From assembly GCA_014529385.2 (NCBI GenBank), contig CM043968.1, positions 128,997,018 through 129,061,017 of the forward strand: a stretch of DNA of 64,000 nt, given 5' to 3'. Below, piece after piece: positions 11,901 to 22,438 of this stretch; the stretch's first letter is position 1; every line of letters begins with the position of its first letter. Source of the stretch: Adiantum capillus-veneris. Its lineage: Eukaryota; Streptophyta; Polypodiopsida; Polypodiales; Pteridaceae. The notes beneath the pieces were generated by a model. The model was not told where the DNA came from, did not search any database, and saw only the letters and a list, made by a program, of their open reading frames with translations. The translations under genes and the position numbers were made by a program.

Positions 11901-13074
11901 GGAAGTTTATGTAACGCAGCCTCGCGGTTTTGTCATAAAAGGACAAGAGGACAAAGTGTGCAAATGTAACAAGGCTTTGTATGGGTTGAAGAAATCTCCT
12001 CGTGCTTGGTATGAGAAAGCTGACACTCATTTGGTCAAACAAGGCTTTCGTAACAGTCCAACAGAAAGCACATTGTATGTAAAGCGTGAGGGTGATGTAC
12101 TTCTCATTGTGGTTCTTTATGTTGATGATTTGCTGATCACTGGACCAAATGAGAGACATATTGCTGAATTTAAGGCTGATTTGAATGCTACTTTCAAGAT
12201 GAAAGATTTGGGGCTGTTGCATCATTATTTGGGTATACAATTTAAGCAGTGTGATGGTGGTATTGCCTTGTGTCAGAAAAGTTACATAGAGACATTGCTA
12301 TGTAAGTTTGGACTTGAGGATTGCAAACCTATTGCCACTCCCATGGAAACAGGTTTGAAGTTGAGTCTACATGATGCTGGTGATCCTGCTGATGTCACTC
12401 TTTACCAAACTATTGTTGGCTGCCTCATTTATGTATGCAACACGAGGCCAGATATTCAGTTTGCAGTCTCACAGGTCAGCAGATTTATGCATAGCCCAGG
12501 GTCTAAGCATTGGCAGGCTCTCAAGAGGATTTTCCGCTACCTTAGTGACACTTTACATCTTGGCTTGTTTTATTCCAAGGGGGGATCATTGCCGCCAGAC
12601 TTACATGCTTTTTCGGACTCAGATTGGGCTGGTTGTTTTGACACGCGAGTGTCCACAAGTGGTTTTTGTTTCATGCTTGGCAGTTCATGTATATCATGGT
12701 TGAGCAAGAAGCAACCTACTGTGGCCACTTCGAGTTGTGAGGCTGAGTACAGGGCAGTCTTCACAGCTACGGTTGAGTGTGTATGGCTCAGACGCCTTAT
12801 GGCTGATTTGGGTGTTGGACAGGACACTGCCAACACTATCTACACTGACAGTCAAAGCCCATTGGCAGTTGCGAGGAACCCAATTTTTCATACTCGCACA
12901 AAGCACATTGAGGTGCATTACCACTATGTCAGGGAGAGGCTCTTAGCAGGAGAGATCAGCTTGGCTTATGTGCCAACACAGGACAACCTTGCAGATCTTT
13001 TCACAAAGGCATTGTCTCGTGAGAAGCTTGAAGATTTCCGCAAAGCTTTGGGCTTACTCCCCTTTGTGGAATGA
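8956..13074 (+). pseudogene. Copia-1 gag-pol polyprotein, one nonsense codon and a gag deletion
   Basis: The likely start is the ATG at 8956 (MADNNNTDVF), shared with Copia-2. In order it encodes Gag, a zinc knuckle CHYCKANDHLIKSC, protease with WYFDSGA, integrase with SDRGGEY and the PYTPQQNGVAERKN glutamate region, reverse transcriptase with YVDDLL, and RNase H with DSDWAG, CEAEY and TDSQS. Three lesions are visible. TGA at 10306-10308 replaces a Trp codon (HARFGH follows). About 168 bp of gag present in Copia-2 is absent near 9224, in frame. The second zinc-binding Cys of the integrase CxxC is Arg (CEGR; Copia-2 has CEGC). All downstream reading is in the same frame. Confidence 0.95.
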
Positions 13075-13137
13075 TCCTGTCCTCAGGGCATGGCACTTCC
13101 CTTTACTCATGTGCCAGCTCTCGTTCACCCCATCACT

Positions 13138-13149
13138 CCAGGGGGGATT
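13138..13149 (+). promoter_or_regulatory. Copia-1 polypurine tract
   Basis: A G-run within CCAGGGGGGATT immediately precedes the 3' LTR. It is the expected primer site for plus-strand DNA synthesis. Confidence 0.9.
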
Positions 13150-13376
13150 TGTTACCATATACATGTGGTATTGATGTGTGTGAACACACTAGGACCGCCG
13201 GGGCATTTTTTCCCTCTTTTGGAGGTTTTTTCCCTCGTGCATTGTATATACGCCCATCACTCTAGGGCTATCTATCTTTCCATTGCACACTAAGTGACAC
13301 ACTCTCTATTGTGTGCCTTGAGCTTCCTTCGTCTTCTCCAAGCTGTGTGTGTTTCTCTTCAACCCTAATTCCAACA
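13150..13376 (+). repeat. Copia-1 3' LTR, 227 bp
   Basis: Same ends and length as the 5' LTR, with about ten substitutions between them. It is followed by TCCAT at 13377-13381. Confidence 0.96.
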
Positions 13377-13735
13377 TCCATTTGGCTTGAGGGTTCCAGA
13401 ACTTCTTTCAGAAGTGAATTTGGACCTTGTTTGCCCATTTGACGAAGCAAAGACTGAATTCAGACTTTTTTTGAATTGACCAACATCTGAGGGAAGTACT
13501 GTTTCAGATTAGCAAACCTAATCCAGAACATCAGCAGTGTATAAAATACAGTAGTGGTTGAGATTAAGTCTCCAGTTATACCAATCATTACTAAGATAAC
13601 CTCTAGCAGATAAATGCTTTGATTCGATTGCCGAAATTAAAACGCTTGTGTACAGGTATATTCAGCAACAAAGCAAGAAGTTGTGCAGAGACTGACCCAT
13701 TGCCAGGTGAGTGGTTGAATTTGTGATAAATTGCG

Positions 13736-14281
13736 TTGATAAGTTTGATGAATTTAAGATCAGGAAGATACATTGTTATAGATCAGAAGGTGGCAGGTGA
13801 CCAAGGTAGCTTAGTGTCCACCGAAGAGAGTGTAACTCAGGCAAGGCTAGATCCTCTAGCACTGATTATTGAGGAAGGGAGTGATACTGACACTTCGTCA
13901 GAAAAATCCTTCTTCATGATGGGTAGTCAACAACCAGGAGGTTTCACCTATGATGGACCTATGTGAGGAGGAAGCACCTCCCAAAATCCTTTGAATGATT
14001 CCAGGCTCACGGTGATCTTCTTAGAGGGAACAAACTTGAGAGGAGCCCTAGTCTATTCAGACTATCGAGGCCGTAAGTGCATTTGTATCGAAGAGAGGCC
14101 AGCTCAACGATTGGAGATAATCTGAGTATATGATGATGGAGATAGATTCCGAGACGAAAAGGGGAACCACTATTTAATAGTTAGTAACCCTGAAGATTAC
14201 AACAGATATGGAGATAGCGTGGCGAAAGGGAAAATGGTTTCAGAAACTCAAGAACCGCACGGGTCGTTTTTTGACCTGTAG
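13736..14281 (+). pseudogene. Degenerate ORF of unknown function in element T
   Basis: One frame from MISLMNLRSGRYI reads on through stops at 13964-13966 and about 14123 to a TAG at 14279. It has protein-like, charged composition (for example GGSTSQNPLNDSRL and RFRDEKGNHYLIVSNPEDY). I recognise no domain. It could be an N-terminal gag or leader ORF of element T, cut off by the LTR-like sequence that follows. A splice-donor-like CAG/GTGAGT lies just upstream at about 13706. Confidence 0.4.
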
Positions 14282-14345
14282 GGGGCTGCTTGAACTGCAA
14301 GCAACTGCTTTTTTAAGCCTGTGAGAGCTTAAGAAAGCCAGAAAA

Positions 14346-14354
14346 CTATAAATA
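14346..14354 (+). promoter_or_regulatory. TATA box of an LTR-like promoter
   Basis: CTATAAATAGGACCCC is followed by a pyrimidine-rich TCTCTCTCTCATC stretch about 50 bp downstream, typical of the U3/R part of a plant LTR. No partner LTR was found, so it may be an unpaired or internal promoter. Confidence 0.55.
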
Positions 14355-14829
14355 GGACCCCTAGCTTCACATTTTACACAGACTCGGAGCCTTGCTACTC
14401 TCTCTCTCATCTAAAAGAGAACACTACGCAGAAATAATTAGAGATTAATCTCTTATTGGGTAACCTAAACGGTAATTAGTTTAATCTTTCTTAATTAGGA
14501 AGGTTAGATTAAGATATTTGTTAATAAATCAAAGATTAGGCCTATGTATGCTCCTCAAACCTCTCTTAATTAATTAATCTCTGTTGATTATTAGAATTAA
14601 GCTTAGTAATACTAAGCTAATTAATTATCCTATTATAATAGGTCTGAAATTAGACAAATTAACCATGAATTAATGGTAAATATATTACTTAAGATTAGAT
14701 TAAGATGAAGTAATTATCAGAGATGCATTAGACATTTATTAATCTAGGAAAATTATCCTATAATTTTCGGAGAAGTTTTCCTAATTAATTAGGTAGAATT
14801 ATTCTATTTTTTGAGAAATTTTAATAGGG

Positions 14830-16270
14830 AAAATCAGTAAATGAATTTCAAATGATGTGATATATTTATCAGTGGTTAATTAGGTCTTCAAGAACCCGTG
14901 ATAATTAGGAGAAGCTCAGAAAATTAATCTAGCTAATTACTTTAGCTAAAATACCCTATTTTTTGAGTAATTTAAATACGGAAAATTAGTAAATAGAATT
15001 AAAATGTTGTGATATATTTATTGACGGTTAATTAGGTGTTCAAGAACCCGTGATAATTAGGAGAAGCTCAGAAAATTAATATAGCTAATTAATTTAGTAG
15101 AAATACTCTATTTTTTGAGAAACTTAAATAGGGGAAATTAATAAATGGATTTCAAACATTGTGATATGTTTATCAGTAGTTAATTAGATGTTCAAGAACT
15201 TGTGATAATTAGGAGAATCTCAGAAAATTAATCTAGCTAATTAAGTTAGCAGAAATACTGTGTTTTGTGAGTAATTTAAATAGGGGAAATTAGTAAATGG
15301 ATTTCAAATGTTGTGATATATTTATCAGTGGTTAACTAGGTGTTCAAAAACCTGTGATAACTAGGAAAAGCTCAGAAAATTAATCTAGCTAATTAATTTA
15401 GTAGAAATACTCTGTCTTTTGAGAAATTTAAATAGGGGAAATTAGTAAATAGAATTAAAATGTTGAGATATATTTATCAGTGGTTAGTTAGGTGTTCAAG
15501 AACCCTTGATATTTAGGAGAAGCTTAGAAAAGTAATCTAGCTAATTAATTTTATTTTTTGAATAATTTAAATAGGGGAAATTAGTAAATGGATTTCAAAT
15601 GTTATGATATATTAATCAATAGTTAATTAGGTGTTGAAGAACTCGTGATAATTAGTATAAGCTCAGAAAAGTAATCTAGCTAATTAAGTTAGAAGAAATA
15701 CTCTGTTTTGTGAGTAATTTAAATAGGGGAAATTAGTAAATGGATTTCAAAATGTTGTGATATATTTTTCAGTAGTTAATTAGGTGTTCAAGAACCCTTG
15801 ATAATTAGGAGAAGCTCAGAAAGTTAGTCTAGCTAATTAAGTTAGCAGAATTACTCTGTTTTTTGAGTAATTTAAATATGGGAAATTAGTAAATTGAATT
15901 CAAATGCTGTGATATATTTATCAAGGGTTAATTAGGTATTAAGAAACCCGTGATAATTAGGGGAAGCGCAGATAATTAATCTAGCTAATTATTTTAGTAG
16001 AAAAACTCTGATTTTTAGACAAACTAAATAGGAGAAATTAGCAAATAGATTCAAATTGAATTGAGTTATTCATTAGAGGCTAATTAGAGGTTATGAAACC
16101 CGTGATAATTATGCTGATCTCAGATAATTAGTTTAACTAATTATCTTAGTGAAATTACGCTGTTTTAAGGGGTAAATTAGTAAATCATGTTCTATAATTA
16201 CATGCTATTTATCAGAGCTATATTATAGGGTAAAAAGACCGTGACAATTATTCTAAGGTTAGAAAAGTAG
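14830..16270 (+). repeat. Tandem array of about ten ~152-bp AT-rich units
   Basis: A block containing GGTTAATTAGGTGTTCAAGA, 'cccgtgataattagg' and 'ctcagaaaattaatctagct' recurs at about 14886, 15040, 15191, 15343, 15494, 15633, 15786, 15938, 16092 and 16232. The period is about 139-154 bp. The units are diverged, most strongly at the right end. The array lies between the TATA box at 14346 and the predicted first gag exon. It is non-coding. Confidence 0.92.
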
Positions 16271-16871
16271 TATAGATATTTATCTAAGTCAAATTATTCT
16301 AGTTCTAGCTGAAAATTGAAGATGGAAATTATATAATTAAGTTAGAAAATAATAAGATAATTACCAGAAGTAAAAAATATCCTTATCTACTTGTGGTAAT
16401 TATACCATAGTTAATTGGTGAGGTTAGAAAATTATAATTGACCAAAAGTCCTATTTTTAGCGAATGATTAATTAAAATAAATAGACTTTGTGGTCAAAAG
16501 TTTTTAGGAAAATTATAGTAAGTGTAAACCTATGATATCAAGTTGAGGAAATGAAATCTTTAAGAGAAATTAATTACAATAAATATTAAGCCCAAAATAA
16601 GTAGATTATTAGCTTAAAAGTCAATGGAAAAATTAGAGAAAAAGATATAGAAAATTATAATAAAATTAGGAGAGCTTAGAAAACCCTTAGGGAAGCGGTG
16701 GAAAAAGTTATCATACCTATATAGACAAATAAAAAACTACTAGGTCAAGAATTTACCAACTAAGACTATAAATTTAACCTTGGATGGGTTACGGTTGAAT
16801 ACAAAGGTAAAGTCTAGATTTTGAACTATTTACCTAATAATTAGACGTCATTTTTATAAGGATAAGAAGTT
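16271..16871. other. AT-rich non-coding leader
   Basis: AT-rich sequence between the tandem array and the short gag-like exon. No clear primer-binding site or LTR end could be located. Confidence 0.4.
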
Positions 16872-17033
16872 ATGATACCAAAAAGAACCCGAGCAAATCC
16901 TACATCTGATGATGAGGAAGTAGCTCCAAAACAAACTAGAGCGTCGCACGACGACGAAGCCGGGCCTAGTAGTAGGCCTACGGAGGAGAGTCTTCAGGCG
17001 CCAACGCAACAGCAGATGGCCAATCAATCCCAG
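16872..17033 (+). CDS. Predicted first exon of gag (54 codons)
   Basis: ATG at 16872 opens a 54-codon frame, basic then acidic (MIPKRTRANP, SDDEEV, DDEAGPSSRP), ending at CAG/GTGGGT. A similar start, MAPKRTRVSKTHNDEAG, lies on the minus strand at 55516 and also ends a whole number of codons before a GT. Joining 17033 to 18136 keeps the reading frame into the main gag ORF. Without splicing the frame stops at 17055-17057. The exon call is inference from phase and homologous layout. Confidence 0.5.
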
Positions 17034-18135
17034 GTGGGTGTCCCATTGTTCAATTAAGTCTTTAATTAGTTTAAGTTATTTTATAAGTTAGCATTGCATA
17101 CGTAAGAAGGATAAACTGACTGAAAACGGAAGGTAACTTCCAATGTACATTTGTTTATAATATAGGAAAGAATTGTTTGGGTTAAAACTGGTTGAATTAG
17201 GAAAGATATGTTTGATCATCCTTAAAACAGCTTGTCTCAAGACACCTCCGACTCCTTGATATAAATTGATGATAATGATTGGCTTTCTAGCCACGGATAA
17301 GTCGGTTACCCCCATGAACGTTGAGTTTCTACTCCGTGTCATGTCTTGATGTTTCTACATAAGTTAGGATACTGTTTTTTATCCTAGGAGAGCCCCCCGG
17401 TTGTATGGGAAACTGGTTTGGTGTATGGGCACCCGGAACCTTGGGTGGGGGTTTATCCACTCCGGATTTGAATAAGGAATGGGTGCCGTTTTTCACCCTT
17501 AGGTGGTCTTGAGACAAGAAGAGTACTGGTCATGGTTATTATGGATAATGTTTTGATTGACAGTACCCTGTCTTAAGTTTAAAGATGTTTGTTTTTTGAA
17601 AGAATGCTTTCAATGCTGTCTTCAAGGAATTACTGTGATGGAATGTTAAAAGAAACCATTATTTTAAATGTTAAAACAATGTGATAATAAGATAAATGAA
17701 TCTTGTGTGAGTGCGGGGTGGTAAGTGGGGATTGACTAAGGTTGTCAATCATGGACGGGTGGACCTGATTAGTCAAATAACTATCCATTCCCGCGCACTA
17801 AAACGTTTTAGAAACTTTTCACTTGGAAGAGGAATCCACCAACGGCTGTGCCCTCACATATGTTAGGGGGAAAAAAGCGTTGGTTGAGGATACCTTAGTC
17901 CCAATTGTGGCAGTTATAGGGCCGAAATAGTTTTTTGGACTTTTAATATGTTGTCCCGTTTTCGCTACGAGACAGGACTAGGTCTTCTTCTAAGGCTATA
18001 GACCCAAGCCATTGTCAATGGTAAATGTCTATTCCGTGGATTTTTCTTATTTAGAGACTCTGAATTTTATTAGACCTAGAGACCTGTCAAGGATCCCATC
18101 CCGATCTCGGTATAGGCGGGTTGGGGACCTTACAG
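17034..18135 (+). other. Predicted gag intron (1102 bp, GT-AG)
   Basis: Begins GTGGGT and ends CCTTACAG. The exons on either side are in phase 0. The stretch holds no sustained open frame. Introns within gag-pol are known for Ogre elements, though at a different position. The polypyrimidine tract before the acceptor is weak. Alternatively this is degenerate leader or LTR sequence. Confidence 0.35.
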
Positions 18136-20281
18136 TATGATAAGAAAACAACCAAGGTTCCAACTTATAACGAGAACGTGGGAATCTACAAGCATGAGAG
18201 TGAGGGTATAGTCTCTTACTTTCGCAGCAAAGAACCATACGTAAGCGAATTAAGCAAAGATAAGGTTCTTTACTTATTCTCTTATGAAACTGCTACGGGG
18301 AAGGGCATAGTTTTTGTTGATAGATACGAGCGATAATACCAACGTATTCTCCCAGAGGAAGTAGAGAGAGCAACAGGTCCAGGAGCATCAGCATATCCCC
18401 CTGAGGAAGTGCCAAGAGCCGCCCACACCCCAAGCAACTCAACGAATCCTTTTTCAGATGAGTATGACATTACCTCACATTCCACCCGACCGCAAGCATT
18501 CAACAACCAAGACCAACCAACAAACCAGCCATCATTGCAGGCATGGTTTCGACAGAGTGCAACAATGGAACCAGACCGAAGCCGAGATGGTTATCACGCC
18601 GCACGAGGGCTCAAGGATTTGCAAGAACCACCACACTATTCAAGGTATCAGGCAGAGAGTAAGAAAAAAACACAAGGGTCAACAGAGCCTGGAGGACCAC
18701 CCATGGAACGAGTTCGAAGAGAAGAACCACCTCCAGCGAGAACCGTTAGAAATTATGGCTTAGGAGCACCGTTGGGAGAGGAACTAGCCTATTACAGAAG
18801 ACCTGAGGAGGTGTATCGACTGGGACGGGGTGATCCAATGATGAGATTTGTAGACCATCGAAGAATTAGACCTTCTCAAGTGCAAAAATGGGTAAACAAG
18901 AAATACACCGGAAACAGAGACCCAAGAGATCATGTAGCAGCCTTTGTGCATGTAATTAGAGCCGAGGAGGTGTTAGATTTTCCCACCCAATTTGCAGGGT
19001 TTGGACTAACCTTAGAGGATGATGCTGCCGCTTGGTTTGATTCTGTAGAGCGTAGAGACTTTGAGTCGATGGAGGAAGTGTTTGACGAGTTTATTGAGGA
19101 ATTCTCTCAAAGGGGAATAGCTCATAATACTGTCTCACAGATCCACAAATTCAAACAGAAAGATGGAGAATCTGTACGAAAGGCAGCCCTAAGACTAAAA
19201 AGATATGTTAAGTTCTGTCCTGTTGAAGAACTGCCAACTCAGTCCAGACTTATGCTGATATTCATCCAAGGACTAAGGAATGCAGATCTCCAGAAAGACT
19301 TACATATGAAGAGGAGCACGACGTTGAATGAGTTGACCAAGGAGGCTCTGTACCTTGTGGTGGACAATTGTGTGGTCTACAAAGAAGGGGAGTTCAAGGA
19401 CCTTGATGACGATTCATCTTCACAGCAAAGTGGAAGCAAGTCTTCTAAGACAGCACCGAAAGGAGAAATAGCGGTAAACCAGGAGCAGCTTGTAGATGAA
19501 GTGCCAAAAAAGATCAACTTGTACGCCAAACCCCAGGCTAAACAGCCCAAGTGGTGTGCTATTGAACAAATAATGTTATTATAACAAGGGATATGTGAGG
19601 GAGAGACCTTACGCTCCCCAAGCTCCAGTAGCTTCCCCTCAAGTTCCACCGATGCCTAGATATCAAGCAGGCAACTTACTAGGACCTGTAGGTGTAGAAA
19701 GACCACAACCGGTGTTGGGGCAACAACCACCCCTACCAGGATTACAACCAGTTGGTATAAGATACACACCAGCAGTAACTGAATCAGAAGAAAAGGCTTT
19801 GGTGCCTATGCATGCATATTATGAAGATCCCAATGGATATGTGGCAAACCCTGTCTATTATCCACCGGAAGAACCCTCGACACCAGAACCATGGAGCATG
19901 ATAGGGAATCAAGGACCACCAACTGTTGCACCGGCCGCAGGAGAAGGAAGATATAGCTTAGATGAACGAACACTGATGTTCATAGCCAATGGAGGCATGG
20001 GTGGACAGAGACATGATTACCAGCAAAGAGGAGCTCAAGGAGCACCTCAACAACCCAAAGGACCCTGCTACAAGTGTGGTGGAGACCATTGGTTGAGAGA
20101 CTGTCCTCATGATGAAATCATAAGAGTCAATGCGTATTGCCCAGAATGTGGAATTACTCATTTGATTCCCGATTGCCCTAAAAACCCGAGCAAAGGAGAA
20201 AAAACCACCTTGAACATGTTAGAAACAGTACCTTCCAGTGGAGGATCGGAAATTGAAACAATTATACTATTCAGGCGGTAG
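18136..20281 (+). pseudogene. Gag of the Ogre/Tat/Athila-like element, broken
   Basis: The frame from 18136 runs through a TAA at 18334-18336 to 19584. The Ty3/Gypsy capsid region is at about 18850-19380, with WVNKKYTGNRDPRDHVAAF, DDAAAWFDSVE and EFIEEFSQRG. A stop and frameshift at 19584 leads to 19595-20281: a proline-rich stretch, then two zinc knuckles, CYKCGGDHWLRDC and CPECGITHLIPDC (about 20068-20180). Both have spacing CX2CX3HX4C instead of the usual CX2CX4HX4C. The protein would form the particle and bind RNA. Confidence 0.85.
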
Positions 20282-21161
20282 CACGAGCCCAAGCCCAAAG
20301 AAGGACGAACGAACCCATAGTTGAAGAACCAAAAACCGATGCTCAAAGTTCAGAAACGAAAAATCAGAGAAGCACTTGGAAAGCTAGAAAGGCGCGTAGG
20401 AAAGCCAGGAAAGAACGAGAGCAAACAGTCCTATCCGAGGAGTTGAAACATACAAAGAACAGATTGGAGCGGTTAGAGGATCTAGCTAGCTTAAGCTCAC
20501 ACACCACAACAGTCATAGCACCCAAGGAAATAGCAGAACCCAAAAGTGCAGGATCAGGAGGATCTGTATTGGTAGACAAGGTAAACGAGCAGTTAGATGC
20601 GCTTCTAAAAGCTTATAAAGCTCGACTTAAAAAGAACTAAACCCAGGAGCAAAGGTGGATGACTTATCCATATGCAGAAATAGAAAAACAGAGGTTGGAT
20701 ATGTGTAAAAAGATGATTGAGACGGCTCAATCATTGATGGAAGAACCGCTGGGTAAACCTGCAAATTGTCATGAAGCACCAGCTCCAACCCCTATCCAAC
20801 CAACATTAGAGAAACAAGAGGAAACAAAGGAAAGACTCACTAATGACTATGAGTCCAGAGGAGAGCCTATCATAATGCCAAATACCACCGATGGGGCAAG
20901 TGATGGGTTCCAACCTAAAATATTGGCAGAAATGGGTAAGGACGATAATGGTCTAGATGATCTGTGGAAGCAAATCCGTGAGGCCAACAAGGCTAATAGT
21001 ATGAGTAACCACATGAATAGCACGAGAAAAGAAAAGAATGTGATCTTACCTCTTATTGAAGAATTTGAGGCAAGATCGCAGATGAACTTTGAGATACATT
21101 CACAAGGGGGAGACCAAGGATCTATTAGTTCGGGGCACAGCCAACCAGACTCTTTGAGAAC
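20282..21161 (+). pseudogene. Gag-protease linker region, degenerate coding
   Basis: Charged, coiled-coil-like frames at about 20290-20640 and 20659-21190, separated by a TAA at 20638-20640 and a frame change. They lie between the nucleocapsid knuckles and protease, where Tat/Ogre/Athila polyproteins often carry a long linker. There are no recognised domains. Confidence 0.55.
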
Positions 21162-22409
21162 TTGGGAGAGTACGAAGCCAAGTCGGAAGTGAGAGCAATC
21201 CCATCTCAAAGACTTTCTTCTAACAAGGTGATGGATTCGCAAGGATTGATTGAGTTGTTATCCACTCCGGTGGCATGCACAATCACGTTAGCAGAACTCC
21301 TAAGGTTAAGGCCAAACATGTGGACCACAGTAGGAAAATGCCTAGAAAAATTTGGAGTGAAAGACCCCACCTTGAAGCTACAAGAAGGAATCAGAGAGTT
21401 GGACAGGCCTCAACTAAACACTAGGCCAGTACCATTGAATAAGGTTGGAGAATATTGCGAGGGAGAAGATGGAAACACCACGCTACCGGTAGAATTCCAA
21501 GGAGTAGTTTCCAAGGCTATTCTTGACAATGGAGCGGGAGTTGCTATCGCCACCAAGGAAATCTGGAAAAAATGGAGAAAACCAGCTTTGAGGGCTACCA
21601 GAATGAAACTGCAATCGGCAGATGGGTTCATGGAAAAGCCTCTAGGACTCTTAGAAAAAGTAATTGTCACTTCGTGCAGAATCGAGTATGAGCATACGTT
21701 TGCAATAGTCGATTTCGACAAAAAGAACAATTATGAGATAATCTTGGGACGACCATTCATGAGACAATTGAAGATGGTCCAAGATTGGGGTTATGACCAC
21801 ATATACCTCAGACATGGCGAAATAACAACTAAAATACACCTGAAAGACCATAGTTACAAGGATGTAAACCAAACACTGGTGGAAGAGTTTGATTCGGCTA
21901 CAATAGCAGGATCAGAACTACCAGCATGGTTAGGGCAACCAAAAGAGCTATGGATGTGTGGAGCTTCACATTGTGGAAGCTTAAGAAGAGAGGACTGTGT
22001 CTTAGAAAGAGCAACTGAGGACAAGGAGTACATTCCGGAACCTTTCCCTGAAGATGCCTTGGAACCTCTGGAATGGGAACACATACTTGCAACATTGGAT
22101 GTCTGTACCATTACCGATAGTCCAACAACAAAATTTTGCGATAAGGATGGCTATGATGTGTTACCCTATTACATGGTAAGCGTTGTACCAGAAAAAGAGA
22201 CAGTGGAACCTCCAGAACAAGAAGAGTTTTACAACTCCTCTGAACATTTGGAAGTAAATGATAATGCAGATAATGAGTGTTCAGACACCTCAAGTGAGCG
22301 TGGAAATGAAGCCGAGAATTCAAGTTTTATGATTTTGCTAATCAACACCCTAGATGCCAAGAACGCTATAGGAGGAAACGAACAGGAAACAAAGCGAGAG
22401 AGAACCTGA
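21162..22409 (+). pseudogene. Retropepsin PR1 of the Ogre/Tat/Athila-like element
   Basis: The aspartic protease core is at about 21500-21840. The catalytic motif reads LDNGAG (about 21522), the DNG form seen in Tat/Ogre-type proteases rather than DTG/DSG. The closing motif IILGRPFM (about 21740) fits the retropepsin C-terminus. An acidic tail follows and the frame stops at 22409. A change of frame is needed to reach reverse transcriptase. The enzyme would cleave the polyprotein during particle maturation. Confidence 0.85.
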
Positions 22410-22438
22410 TTCCCAGGATAAAAGGTAAAACTCACTAT

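Larger units (their letters stand above)
8367..13376 (+). mobile_element. Copia-1, Ty1/Copia retrotransposon, full length but defective
   Basis: 5010 bp with 227-bp LTRs at 8367-8593 and 13150-13376, TCCAT duplications, a tRNA-iMet primer site and a polypurine tract. The single gag-pol frame has the Copia order Gag-PR-INT-RT-RH. The LTRs differ at about ten of 227 positions. The element belongs to the same family as Copia-2 and Copia-3 in this window. Confidence 0.97.

Noticed and set aside
10342-13074. Separate pol gene starting downstream of 10308 in Copia-1
   Set aside because: The stop is a single Trp-to-TGA change in a continuous gag-pol frame, as Copia-2 shows.
14277-18134. Solo LTR with TGTAGGG...CCTTACA ends
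   Set aside because: Flanking 5-mers (TGACC and GTATG) do not match, and a gag-like exon lies inside, so LTR ends are not called.
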